64,000 nucleotides of DNA from Heliopora coerulea (lineage: Eukaryota > Cnidaria > Anthozoa > Scleralcyonacea > Helioporidae). Positions within the stretch are counted from its first letter, which is position 1. Each line of letters starts with the position of its first letter. Made by a program: the position numbers and the translations under genes. The stretch is from contig JASJOG010000278.1 of the NCBI GenBank assembly GCA_030142905.1, positions 124,001 through 188,000 on the forward strand, read 5' to 3'. A model generated the notes under the pieces. It did no database searches. It was not told the DNA's origin and was given only the letters and a program-made list of their open reading frames with translations. This document shows positions 1 through 12,298 of the stretch, one piece after another.

Positions 1-182
1 TGACAAACCAGGCGTTCATGAGTAAAATTCTGAACCGTTGATGAGTGAAAATTCTCCAATTCCACGAATGAACAAAGAACTTCGAAGACAGAAGTGGTTC
101 AATTCCTTCATTAGGTGAAAACCCCTTTCCATTTGTCAAATTGATATATTTTGATTCTTACACTTACGGCATTCTCTTGCAG

Positions 183-3100
183 GTTCGAATGCAATTATAA
201 CGCACTACTTGCTGTTTGTCTGTTCTCTAACGCCATACTGCAAGTGGTTACACCTTTGTCGAAAAAGCTTTCGATTTTAATATCGTTGACGGCTATCTCC
301 GGTCTCTTTGTTGGCGTGGTGGATACTGTCGCAAATATCGTCCTCATCAGCCTACACGGGATTAAGGTAAAGAGTATGAGTTTGATGGCGACGGTACCCA
401 TTGGACAATACATATCATCTATAATTCAGCATTGGACAGCAAAGTCCAACATAGCTAAGGGGCACTATAGCAAAGCACAGCGCAACAAAACACATTACGG
501 CAAAACACAACCCAACAGTACACAACACAACATGTAATTAATGATGTGGTGGCAGTACTAGAACGATAAACAACCGTTCACAACACAATACAGCACGATA
601 CAAGAAAACACAACACAAGACTACACAACTCAATTCAGCACCACGCAAAACCCCAAAATTGCACGCAACCAACGTCACTCAACACCACACCAAAATACCA
701 CACAACAAACCACAAGACAGCACGCAACACTACTCCACAACATCACACCACATAACTACACACAACACCACCCAACACTACCCCACAACATCACACCATA
801 CAACACCACCCAACACTACCCCACAACATCACACCGCATAACAGAATACAACACCGCATAACAGAATACAACACCACCCAACACTACCCCACAACATCAC
901 ACCGCATAACAGAATACAACACCACCCAACACTAACCCACAACACCATCCAACATCACATCTAACCACACCACACAACATAACCCCACAGCACACAAAAC
1001 AACTCAACACAACAACACCCAATACAATACAGTAGACACAATAAGACACAAAACAATGTAACAAAGGTTCTCTCTTTCACGGAGGCGTAACGCTTGCATT
1101 ATTTTACTCTGGCTAACGCCAAACAATTTTACTCATCAAAGGGGGAGCTCCCACCTCGAAAGAGTTAAAACAGCACAACACACCAAGTTGAACTCATCAA
1201 AAACACACACAGCAGAATACAATAAAATTAAACATTCTCAATTGACCACATAGCTCAATTGGTAGAGCAGACGTCCGTTAACCAGATAACGCGAGATCGA
1301 ATTTCGCTCAGGTGAACTCGGTTATTCGAGTTGGCTTTCTCTGGGTAGGTATATCAAGAAACATACGGGGTAGGTTCATCATACTACCTTCAGGGAAATT
1401 CTAACGTAAGACCAACCATTACGCAAGATGGAAAAGAATAAAACGCAAAGAGCGGCACATTGCAGATTATGCCAAACACGAGAACTAAATATTTCATCTT
1501 TTTAACTTTCAGGTTTCGCCGTATCTTCAGGTAAAATGTTCCATACTTTATACGCACAAGGATACATAATATATATAAACAACACAAAGCACATAAAGTA
1601 TGAATATATATATATATATATATATACATTTCTTTTCCCGTGATAATCTTAATTGAAATTGGAACATATTTCAACTGTTGTCTCCACTTTCCTTGCTCTA
1701 GGGTTTGTATTTCTGTTATGGCTTTGGAGCATTTGTCAGTCCTTTAATCGCGGAACCATTTCTCAGCGTCAAGACCAACAAAGAAGCAACCATGAAAGGG
1801 AGAGAAATGAACTATGTGTCCCAGAATTACTCACGACCATATTCATCGGTAATAATCCACGAAGCTTTAGACAAAGCGCCCTTCGAGGAGCCGAAGTATT
1901 GGACAAAAACTCGAGGCCGCATAGAAATAGCATTTTGGATCGTAGGAGCATTGCATGTAAGCGTGTTAAAAATATGTCACTGTGATAGTTCACTAATGCA
2001 GTGGTGTTGAACTGAAAGTTCACTGATTCTTACTTGACTGATATACCTTGTTCGGTTTGAATAAATTCGTGCACATTAATATCAGAAATATTGTTCTCTT
2101 TTAAATATCAACACATCCTTTTGAAAATCAGGCAACTAAAAGGCCACCGGGTTAATGAGTTTAAAGTAAAGTAAAATAAAGTAAAGTAAAGTAAAGTAAA
2201 AGTAAAAGTAAAAGTAAAAGTAAAGTAAAGTAAAAGAAGTTTGAATGTATGAGGTTTGACTAAAGTTTAGCTGCTGGGAGTACTGAAATAAAACAGTTTC
2301 TCCATTCCTCTCGGAATTCCTAGGTGCCTGTTATGTGTGGTTTGTCGTTCGTCACTCTTACTGATAAACTAAAGAGTGCCGTAGCTGCTAAATCAAAACA
2401 GCGGGACATCTCAAAGAAAGTAAGACAGGAACAGGCGAGACTCCCCTCTATACAATTTTATGGTACGTAATTCGTCAGCAAGAGACTTCTGTTTGTCTTG
2501 CACAATAATTCGTAATAACTTGAAATACTCTAAGAAAATTTCGCAACAGTGCATAAATAATGGCATACACTTTAAGATGCACGGACAAGAAGTAGTGTGT
2601 GAGGTAACTGTTTCAGGTTTTGGCGTTCACAGGCGAACATTTACTTCTGTTGCACTGCATCGAAATAAACGTTGGGTAATGTAACTCACAGTTTTGTACA
2701 AACTAAGACTGCATTACTCGTTTTACATGTCATATTCTCCCAGATGATGCAGAAGAAGAAGAAAATGAAAGTTTTGAAAAGAGCACGACCGAAAGTGAGA
2801 GGAATATAAACGAAATTATGTTACAAAAACAAACCGTTATCTTGATCACTATATGGACGTCGATCGTCGTTTTTATTTTCGATGGTTTGCAGGCAAGTAT
2901 TGGTCGTAAGTTCTTTTGTCTTTTAGTGTATCACCATAACGCCGTAAAAAGAATAGTTTAATATTCCTTGTTTAGCGGCGAGAGATTTAGTGTGAATTTG
3001 AGACGTGTGACGCAGTGTTGCACGGTGTAGACAAACGGCCAGGTGCTATTGGTGTTTATATCAAATAGTGTATACTGGTGTGGTATAGTCTACAAACAGG

Positions 3101-6100
3101 TGACAAAAGGAATGGTAATTTTTGTACATATTGTGATGTAATATATCATACACGAGGAGTGTGAGAGGTTTGGCGAAGAATGAATACTAATGCCCAGCAT
3201 ATAACGCGGAATAAAGCCATAACTGTGTGAGAGGTTTGTTTATGTGTGTGGACTGGTGGTGTTGTGTGGTGGTATAAATTGGTGTGGTGTGATTTGGTGT
3301 GGTACGTGGTTTGGTTTGGTGTTATGGTGTGTAGTAGTGTGGTGTTTTGATGTGTAGTGTGGCAGTGTAATGTGATGTGGCGTGATGTGGAGCAGTGTGG
3401 TGCTGTGGTGTGTAGTGTGGAGTTGTGGTGTGGTGTGGTGTTGCGGTGTCTAATGTGGCGTGGTGTGTAGTATGGCGCTCTGGTGTGGTGTGGTGTAGTG
3501 TGGTGCTGTGTAGTGAAGTGCTGTGTAGTGAAGTGCTGTGTAGTGAAGTGCTGTGTAGTGAAGTGCTGTGTAGTGAAGTGCTGTGTAGTGAAGTGCTGTG
3601 TAGTGAAGTGCTGTGTAGTGTGGTGTGATGTGATGTGGTTTGTAGTAGTGTAGTGTCGTGGTGTGTAGTGTGATGACGTGGTGTCTAATGTGGCGTGGTG
3701 GGGAGTGATGCGGTACGATCCTAATGGTTAAGTTGATAACTTTTAAAGAAGGAAAATCTCGAGTGTCAGGATATACTTCTAAGACCCACCCAAGACCTGT
3801 TGCGAAAAATGCAACTTTGGGCCATACGGCTGGGAATCGAACCCCCGACCTTGCAAATCTTAGCAATGGCCTCAGCAGCTCAGTTGGTAGAGCATCGCAC
3901 TAGGTTCGCAAAGTCGCGGGTTCGATTCGCAGCCGGACGGCCCAATGTTGCATTTTTCGCAACAGGTCCCGGTTGGGTCTTAAAAATATATCCAGATACT
4001 CGTGATTTTCCTCCTTCAAAAATGATCAACTTAACAGTTAGCGGTCGAGTGTAAATGCCATGTTCGATCTTAATGGCGTTCGGTGTAACGCAGAGTCGAG
4101 TGTTTTTTCGACCAGCTAGCTGTTGATTACTGACATTTCATTTTCCTTACCAAAACAACCGCTCTTACAGGGATCCTTTGCAGGTTACATTTTTACATAT
4201 GCCATGGAAATAGACATGACAGCCGCGGAAGGAGCAATTTTGACGTCATTATTCTGGGTAGGCTAAATTTTCACAGTTCCCTTACGAAGACCTGATGTTA
4301 TTTCACATGTTGTAAAACACTTCTCACGCATCGGAATATCATCACTTACGAAAATCTCATTTGCTACGTTGGACTGGAGAAATTCATTAAAGCACTTGAT
4401 CTGTGCATTAATGATTCCAATAAGCAGTCGAGTACTTTATACTTTTAAAAACAGCCATTTGCTCCACGAATTTTTTCATCAGTGTAACATACTCGATTAA
4501 TTTTCTGCTTTTTGGCACATTTTTTTAATAATCAAGAATTTATATCAACGTTCCAATCAGGTATCGGTTCTCACTCCACTGTTAGGGTTGTTTACACGAT
4601 CAAATATGCCGCGGTTAAAACAAGCCGTGAAGTCATCACTTACACAACTATTTCAGTATGTCATGAAGTTCCCTTAATCTATTAAATCATTACATACCTT
4701 AAAAATTTCTCTTTCAGGGATTTCTCTCAGTCGGCCGTCTTCTTTCCATTCCAGTTGCTATCTACTGTAAACCAAGAAATATCTTAAAAGTGTCCTTGGT
4801 AGGTTTAATCGGCAATTCAAAATTACTTCTTATGCATACACCAACTTGCATTATCATAAATGATAGACGATTCGCAAACGTTCGTCAGGCTCGAATTCTC
4901 AGAAACTGCGTCCGAGCCACAGACATGCACAATCCAACCCACAAACTTCTGATGGATAGTGGTACGCTCTAACCATTGAACTGCTGAGACTCTGACGGAA
5001 AGTGAAGGTTAAAAATGTGTTCAACCTGTATCCTTCTGATGAACAGTGAGACGCTCTAAGCATTGAGTTATCGCCATTATGATGAAGCCCGAAGTCCCAA
5101 ATGTTAGTAAGTTTAATTTGTAATCGTCGCTTACAAAATCAATGTTATTTTATTTTATTACTGGGGGATTATACGGTCATGCAGTCGATAACAATCACTT
5201 GAGATCTGGAAAACAAAGATACGGCAGCCATGTTGGTATTAATAACAGCCAATGAAATTCTTTTGTTAGAGTACCATCCTATTTTGTTACTGTACGAACG
5301 TAAACTATTGGACCATCAAAATTCCACGACTTTTCCATGACCTTCCATGACCATATTTACGAAAATCCATGACCTGAAAAAGCTAGAAACAACAAAACGA
5401 GCTGAACAGAAGCTCCGTCAAACGGAAGGGGTAGCTAAGACCCAGTCTCTGAATTGAAGTGCACAGCCAAGCTATGATACATTAAGTTTACAAGTGTCGT
5501 AGATACAATTTTTTCTCGATATTTTTCACCTTCATTGGTGGCCCCAAGAAACTTTAAAATGTGAGCGAAGAAAATTGAGATAGAATTATTTACTGATCCA
5601 AAAGAAATCCAATTTTCCATGACTTTCTATGACCGACACTAATTTTCCAGGTTTTTCAGCCCTGGATTTTGAAATTTTAATTTTCCATGACTTTCCAGGT
5701 TTTCCATGACCTGTAGGAACCCTGACCATCAACATGGCGTCCATATTATTTCTAGGGTACGTACTTAGTATCTTGAAATTGACTGAGCTTGTTTCTTTTT
5801 CTTCAGGTATTGTCCTTAATTTCGACAGTCTTAATGGTATTATTTCACAGTTCTAGCTTAGCGATATGGCTTGGTACCATTTTTTTTGCTCTTTCGATGA
5901 GTAACGTGTTTCCATGTAGCTTAGCGATGGTGGAACAGTATTTTCCAGTCAACGGTAAGACTATAACGAAACGTATAAAAGATATGGCGAGGTTAGTTAT
6001 TGAATATCAAAACAGACCGAAGCAATCAGAAGAAATAACTCACAAGAGTAATGGGCATTTTCTGCTCTTTTAAAAATAAATACATTTAGACGTTCATTTC

Positions 6101-7892
6101 CTGCCATACTAAAGCTAATACAGAAATAGACAAATTAACTATTAAAATGCCGACTTAATGTCAGCGAAAGATACGCGTCTACGTGAAGTTACTTTACGTA
6201 ATAGACACAATACCGAACTGTATGGAATTTGCAAAGGAGAGCCGTTGTAAATCGCATACAGTTTGGACGCAAATATTGTATCTTTCTTAAAATACAAATG
6301 GCCATGTTTACCGACTACTTCGAAGTTTCTGTAAACTTTAGCACAGAAAACCGAATAGGAAAAGTTCATAATTTTAATTAGTATGCTGGTAACTACCATG
6401 TTAACAACCAGATCACTAACCCCCATGCCTGTTACGAGATGTAGCAAAGCCCTCGAAGAAGTGTAAGCATTATTCTCAGAACACATCGCGAGGGCCCGTG
6501 AAATAAGCAACAGCAGCATGACTTGATACCACGTTTTAGTTAATCAGTTCTCACTTTTTTTTTGAGCTATATATGATTTTATCCGCTTCTTTTCAGGCAC
6601 GATAGCCTGTGCATTTGTGGTAAGCGCTGCCGTTGGGGAAACAGTTATTCCGCTCATAGTTGGCGAGTTGTTTGATAAAATGGGCACGATCATGTTCATG
6701 GGCTGCGCAGTCCTCTTGTGCAGTCTGGCGTGTGTTTCTTTTGTGGTACTGTCAATAACTGCCAAAGAACTGGGTAAGACTAGTTGGGAAGAGATTGACG
6801 GTAAGTACTACAATTACGTTGCAAGATGAAAAGAAGCATCCCAAACGCTTTTAATATTTGTAGAAAATCTTTCAAAAAATAAAAAAAAAAGGCAAACAAA
6901 TACAAAATAAAACAAATTCCAAAAAAACGTCATTCTTGATTTGTGATTAAAGTAAAAATTGAATAACTAGTTTTGACATTTTTCAGAATCTGTTTAATTC
7001 TGTATTTCCTTGAACTGTCGGCTGGTTATGGTTGCTGGTCAAAAGCAAAGAACTGCAACGACAATTAGATAAGGGCGGTGAAGGCAACGTCAATCATTCT
7101 TGGAAGTTCCAAGGGTTATAAAGCCGTCAGACTTTTACCATCACCAGCTCCCCGAGGCTTAAGACGATATTTAAACAGCAATCCCCCCTGTAATAGTATT
7201 AGGTGGCAATACTACGACTATGGACGAACTTTACTTCTCTCTTCCAACATTCGCTCATGCATGTTAACAATGACAACGATAAGGAAGAAGATAAAAGTTA
7301 TGGTGAAAACCACGATTGCGACAACAAAAGCTAATAGATGCGATGAAATGTCAACAACAATCATGACAATAATTTCAAAGCAAAACTTTCCTAATTTCCA
7401 AGAGTATTCATCAGTTCGACTACAGTGACGTAACAATGCCACACCAAGTTAAAAAAAAACAAAAAAAGGAGTAATCTGTGACAATTCGCGAAATTTACCT
7501 CGCAACAAGTAAAACCCAGACTGCAAGTGGATAAATTTAAACACATTTTACTACCCCTAATCCTAACCCTAACCCTAACCCTAACTTTAACCCTAAGCCT
7601 TAGCCTTAGCCTAACCCGAGCCCGAACCCCGACCCCTAAACCTAAACCCTAACCCTACCCTTACCCCTAACCCCTAAACTCTAAACTCTAGCCCTAAACG
7701 CTAAACCCTAACCAAGGAATAGAGCGATAGTGAATTGGTTTAGATTATACTGCCGTGGACATGTGGAAACTGTTTTTCTGCTTGCCCGATAAGGTTTTCT
7801 AACTCAAACTGGCCGATTAAAAGTGAAACAATGTATTTTTTTCAGATATGGAAGCAAGTCAACAGACGATACTGGACCAATATAAAGATTAA
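183..7892 (+). CDS. MFSD4: MFSD4-like major facilitator transporter, copy 1 (5' partial)
   Basis: Exons 183-366, 1702-1956, 2324-2462, 2744-2892, 4171-4257, 4718-4798, 5807-5954, 6597-6800 and 7846-7892 join in phase to give 430 aa and a stop. The exon equivalent to copy 2's first coding exon lies left of the window. Family landmarks seen are DTVAN near the start, then FCYGFGAFVSPLIAEPFL, GSFAGYIFTYAM, GRLLSIPVAI and SAAVGETVIPLIVGELFD, all matched in copy 2. MFSD4 proteins are 12-span MFS members; MFSD4B is described as a sodium-dependent glucose transporter, so plasma-membrane sugar transport is a family-based inference. The intron after 2892 has a GC donor (GCAAGT). Exon 6597-6800 corresponds to two exons of copy 2. 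The cytoplasmic tail is short, ending in QQTILDQYKD. Introns hold satellites and SINEs. Confidence 0.85.
440..1060 (+). repeat. A/C-rich degenerate satellite
   Basis: Almost pure A/C on this strand (CACAACAC-type words). It includes a larger unit ending GCATAACAGAATAC that repeats between about 800 and 925. It occupies MFSD4 copy 1 intron 1. Confidence 0.85.
1243..1318 (+). mobile_element. Decayed tRNA-like SINE head
   Basis: CATAGCTCAATTGGTAGAGC is a good A box. GAGATCGAATTTCGC is a degenerate B box, with a GTTAAC anticodon-like loop between. The 3' tRNA arm is not complementary to the 5' end, so this is a SINE relic or tRNA pseudogene in MFSD4 copy 1 intron 1. Confidence 0.45.
2163..2236 (+). 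repeat. (GTAAA)n microsatellite
   Basis: Repeats of GTAAA with some GTAAAA units in the intron before exon 2324. Confidence 0.85.
3240..3715 (+). repeat. G/T-rich satellite with a 15-bp tandem array
   Basis: GTGTGGTG-type sequence. Positions 3503-3620 hold about eight copies of TAGTGAAGTGCTGTG. The words are complementary to those of the A/C-rich array at 440-1060. It lies in the intron between exons 2892 and 4171. Confidence 0.85.
3728..3866 (-). mobile_element. tRNA-derived SINE (- copy, 5' truncated)
   Basis: The reverse strand has the B box GGGTTCGATTCCC followed by the same body as the + copy (GTTGCATTTTTCGCAACAGG). The A box is missing. It abuts the + copy head to head, giving a potential long hairpin. 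Confidence 0.65.
3868..4036 (+). mobile_element. tRNA-derived SINE (+ copy of an inverted pair)
   Basis: An A box (AGCTCAGTTGGTAGAGC) and B box (GGGTTCGATTC) are spaced as in a tRNA head. The body reads CAATGTTGCATTTTTCGCAA and ends near AAAATGATCAACTTAAC. The tRNA part is a promoter relic and is not an intact tRNA gene. It lies in an MFSD4 copy 1 intron. Confidence 0.7.
4920..5085 (-). mobile_element. Two tandem tRNA-like SINE heads
   Basis: On the reverse strand, GTTCAATGGTTAGAGCGTAC (near 4960-4985) and ACTCAATGCTTAGAGCGTC (near 5050-5070) resemble A boxes. Both are followed by a CATCAGAAG block, and the first has a degenerate B box (GGGTTGGATTG). They look like decayed tandem SINE heads. 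Confidence 0.4.
5320..5724. mobile_element. Candidate non-autonomous element with 8-bp target duplication
   Basis: A 405-bp segment rich in repeated TTTCCATGAC blocks is flanked by ACCATCAA at 5312-5319 and 5725-5732. An 8-bp duplication suits hAT-type insertion. The right end (CCTGTAGGAACCCTG) has no obvious inverted partner at the left, so one end may be lost. It lies in the intron before exon 5807 of MFSD4 copy 1. Confidence 0.45.
7552..7713 (+). repeat. Interstitial telomere-like array (C-rich strand)
   Basis: CCCTAA repeats with variants (CCCTAAA, CCTTAG). It lies upstream of the last exon of MFSD4 copy 1. Confidence 0.85.
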
Positions 7893-8064
7893 ACAAAGAA
7901 GGGACAGCGTAGGCATCAAATGTAAATAATTTATATATCGCAACAATGCTAAATGGGACTTCACATTGACCAGAGTTTAGTTCGGTGGGATAGCCCACGT
8001 ATGCTAAAGCGTTTAGTTGGAGAATTTTTCATGATCAATTTGTCAAAATCCAAACTAGAAAAGG

Positions 8065-8070
8065 AATAAA
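8065..8070 (+). terminator. Candidate poly(A) signal for MFSD4 copy 1
   Basis: The first AATAAA downstream of the stop, about 170 bp after it. Confidence 0.3.
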
Positions 8071-8307
8071 CCCGAGATGTTTGCTATGTCCGCTGGTGGA
8101 CAACAGTGTGATTGTTTACATTTTTGTGTCTGATATTTTTTCCTGCGCTGATGAATACATTAAAATTAATGTAATTCAATGATAATCTTAAGAGTAAAAG
8201 AGCGTGTTACGTCGGTTATGTTATGGCGCAGAACCGTTCAAATGCCATTCCAAACCACGAGCTTTCAAGATCTAGCTAATGCTGGTTGAAGCATTCTACA
8301 AATATGA

Positions 8308-8790
8308 ATGGCAGAAAATTCTGGTTCAATTCGCAAAAAGCAGGAACAATACATTATTCATCATGGCATGAGAATAGACAGAGAATGTACCCAAAGCAAC
8401 AAGAGTAAATATTTAGGTAAATCGAAAGAAGATTGTATCGTTTCCCTCGTATGTAATATACTAAACTTTTCCTTCGGGAGAACTTGGAAAAGGTACCAAA
8501 AGGATATAGCAAGACTGTCTGGGTTTCTCTGCTTTCCAGTGGTTTGTTTATTAAGAATTGTCAACGTGATAAAGTGGAGACGACTTTTGGATCCTTGGAG
8601 ATGGAGAAGGAGATTATACAAGACGTTTTATCAAATAAGCACTTCTGTCATGGAAATAGTAACGACAAGTTCTAGAGATTTATCCACTGAAGAATGGGTT
8701 CACTTTCGTCTCACAAACCACAACCGACTGAGGTTCTTTCGGTTCAAGAAGGCGTATGTCGATGGGAGTTCAGAAATTAAGGAAGTGTAG
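8308..8790 (+). other. Unrecognised 160-codon open frame
   Basis: An ATG-initiated uninterrupted frame encodes a basic, Arg/Lys-rich product (for example IKWRRLLDPWRWRRRLYKTF) with no domain I recognise. It lies about 240 bp beyond the likely poly(A) signal of MFSD4 copy 1, with no clear splice context. It may be a chance frame in AT-rich DNA or a small gene. Confidence 0.2.
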
Positions 8791-11700
8791 ACAATATTGA
8801 AAACTTTATGAATTATTTCGAAACTTCAGTTGTATCACTATTGTAAGGTAAACACTGTTCAATATCTTGGAATTAAAGGCGAAGCAGATTTACTCCTCAT
8901 ATTTTATAAGTGAAGCTAGAACTTTTACCTTGTGTACACATCATTACATGTCTAATTATTCGCCAACACTCTACTTGTTCCTGTCGATTAATTTCCTCAA
9001 GTTATTGCTCATCCAAGTTCAGTTTTCTTGTAGAGCTAGGATGAGGAAAATAGACTTAGTTCGAATATATAAACGGTTGATATCACTCATTGCATATCGA
9101 GTGTGACTTGTGGTTCCCATTGGGCATGATAATATTGTAGATGAAAGTGACTCTTCGTTTGCTTGTTGACAAACGTTGCACATATTAAGATTAATTAAAC
9201 AAAATAATCTTTCCCCTATTTTTTATGGTTTCTTATGAACAACGTTTAGTATGAATGCGTTATAGACGAGTTCATTGTGACAGTGTTGTAGGTAAACTAG
9301 ATTGATCCGGACTAACGAGATGATTTATTGGTTGACACAATTTCATAAGAAATGCTTGGATTAATGTTCTCTTTCCTGTGATACCTCTCAGCATGATCCT
9401 CTCTCAACATTTCCTGAAATGGTTGTTTTATCATAATCTACAGGCATTTACCTATCCTACAAAACTTCAACAACCCTAACATTAAGTTTTTCCTAACTCT
9501 CTAAACTTTCGTTCACGAATATTGACTGGGCAAATCATAATCTAATTCTTCCAAACTTTGAGTCTTTATATCAAAGACCTTGTTTCAATTCATTCAAATT
9601 TTATCGCGATGCCTTACGGCGAAGGAATAATTGTGCATCATTGCATAACACCAGGCGAAAGATTTGTGGGCTCAAACTCATATTGTCAATTTATTTGTGC
9701 AAGGTTTAACGTATTAATATCTTAGTTAACTTTGTTGAGTTAAACATTGCCACAGAAAGTCGTTTCATTTAATATCAGCTTTAGACGTCTTACCCTTGGC
9801 ATTTATTTTTTCAGATTATTTTCTGAGCAAACCATAGCTCGTATTGACGAGCTTCGTATTCCTCGACCTAACCAAATTATTTTCGAAACATTGAAAAAAA
9901 GCACTCAACAGGCTTAATAAAATTACTTACGGACCGTCACGATGCCTGCCAATTTTCTACATCGCTCGAACAAGCAATTACAAATGACCGTAAACAAAAG
10001 ATGGCGACTGATGCAGTTAACCATAATCCTTTGCTCGCAGTAAACGTTGCATCTCGCTGAAAAATAGGAAGATAGGATCTCAAAAAGACTAAATCTGGTA
10101 AGCAGAAATCTCTGACCTACTTAATTCATATTAACATGTTGAACATTATTGAACTGTAATTAGAGTGATACAAGTTTGCAAAGCTTTGTCGTCAACTGTA
10201 GAGTCAATCTTTTTTTAGCGCAGAGAGCTTTTCTAAGGTGGACTCGGTTTATAGACAGAGCAAGTGCTTAAAGCCCCATGTACGATTGTAGTAAACGATT
10301 GTTCTTTGTAATGTATATGATTGAGGCATTACAGTTTACAGGACGTATTGCTACATTACAGGGCGAATTGCAAGCGAGAATTGGCCGTTGAGACAACTTT
10401 ACATAAGCCAAGAGGGGTCTCGCACGCAAAAATCATATCGTAGAAATGGTCCCTAAGCTGAAAAAGCTGTGGTTCAAATATTTCTTATTTTGCCTATTCC
10501 ATGCAAGCCGATGAAAAATAGGTCATTTCTCAAAGCGGCGGTTTGGAGGAATCGACGGTTATGACTTGGAGTCCGGTTCTGTATAAGAAACATTTTCCTT
10601 AAACTGTCATTTTTTCCCAAATGATGCATTGCGCGCGCAAGGAATTTGAATCACCTGGCTGTAATTAAACTTTTTTCTCTATGCTGAACGTGAGAAGCAA
10701 AAGCAAAATGTCACAATATATATATATACAAGCAGTTCTGAAAACCTGGAGTGGGTTGATATTTCGCCAGATCCTGGTTACAACAATACACGGCTAGTGT
10801 TAGGGAATTTCGATGAAAGAAACACGTTTGCAAAACCGACTCAGCTCTACCAATCTCTTATAGGTGTCAAAGAAATACATTTTTAAGCACTAAATAAGGT
10901 TGAGATATTACATTAAAATTATGCGTAAGAAATCTAATACTTTTCCGCGGTGTGAAAAATGGCAACTATTTCACCTTTATTAAAAATTTCATTCTAATCC
11001 ACTAAGAATCCTTGTCATAGATAAATGAAAGTGTGTGGGATGACAGCCTGTAAGAGAGTTTGTCATTTCTTAATGAACGAAAGCAAAGTTGATAAATACG
11101 GCAGCACTCGACTGTATATTAACAAACAAACATCAAGGCAATTTATCAAACATTAAAAATGACAGCAATAATTCCAAAACATGTATGATGAAACTTGGAA
11201 AAAGAATTTCAAGAAGCGATAGATGTGCTACGCACATAAACAGTTAAGAACAGAAAAACCGATTGAACTACAACAAATGTTTACGCGAATGTAATTCTTG
11301 AAATCCGGCTTACAGAAAACGAAAGCGACACAACAAATGTTCTTAGCTTCTTCTCCGATGAGAGTATTCACCGTTCCCTTTTCATATCAATTTCTCTCTT
11401 TGTATTTCTTACCAGTATGTTGTTTGCATTCGAGGTTATCCTTCTCGTTACTCTAAGTTATGTATTTCCCCCCAAGTTATTAATATTAACGCCACAAAAT
11501 ATTTTCAAAATTATAATATCTAACACTCGCTCATTATCGTCACTCATATCTCTGGCGGAAAAAAAACCCTGTACAATGCAACACAGTTCTCCTGATCAAA
11601 GATGATCTTCATTGCCAGGAAAAAAAAGGATTAGATCCTATAACCTTTCTTTGACATTTACCTTGAAAAACGACGTTGAAGTATAAATCATGCAGATGGC

Positions 11701-12183
11701 ATTTCCCCAAGACCTGATTAAACATTCATGAACTTTTTTCGGCCCACATCATTCTGCCTCCAATTCAAATTGAAATAATTCCTGTAGCGATAAAGGAATT
11801 GGTTTTTTTTATTTGAAAATTTCCAGGTTTGTTGTGCATAACTTATTTTCAGGTATGTTATAACGAGTATCATTGCAGGATAAAGCTTATTTGTAACGTG
11901 TGGTAACTTCGTCTATAATCTCCCACAGTGCTCATTAGGCCAAGCTCAGAGGTTAGCCGTCGATTTAATGTATTGAACAAAGACCGAAGGATCTTCGCTA
12001 CCAAAATCTGTTGCACAACTCTCTGGCTGGGCTTTTAAGGGAAGGCAACGCCGAGATTTCAGTGAAATTTTATCTCTCTGCTCTTAAAAAGGCCAAGTAT
12101 TAAATACATATCATATGGTAACTGCTGTTCAGTTGTAACTATGCGAAGTTATAGGGTAGACTATGTAACAAGAAGTATAAGAA

Positions 12184-12298
12184 ATGGCGCAAGAACCGAC
12201 AGAACGGCTGAAGAAAAGAGCCAGAGAGGTATCTAAGACAAAGTAAGCCGATTATGAGAACACCTGAAAGCCATCAAAGCATAATGGCAAAATGCTGA
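12184..12298 (+). promoter_or_regulatory. Upstream short open frames before the MFSD4 copy 2 start
   Basis: An ATG at 12184 opens a 20-codon frame (MAQEPTERLKKRAREVSKTK, then stop). A second ATG at 12284 opens MAKC and stops at 12296-12298, overlapping the presumed start codon 12292-12294. If transcribed, both could damp translation from the main start. Confidence 0.35.

Larger units (their letters stand above)
7893..12183. other. Intergenic region between the two MFSD4 copies
   Basis: Holds the candidate poly(A) signal and the 160-codon open frame near its left end. The rest (about 8800-12180) is AT-rich, with a short (TA)n near 10717, and shows no exon pattern matching the neighbouring families. 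Confidence 0.5.

Noticed and set aside
1243..1318. Functional tRNA gene
   Set aside because: The 3' acceptor half does not pair with the 5' half and the B box is degenerate.
3425..3866. Open frames over the G/T satellite and SINE pair
   Set aside because: Satellite and SINE sequence; the same peptide (YPDTRDFP) appears from both inverted SINE copies.
3880..3945. Functional tRNA gene at the + SINE head
   Set aside because: Good A and B boxes, but a SINE body follows directly and the acceptor stem is not formed.
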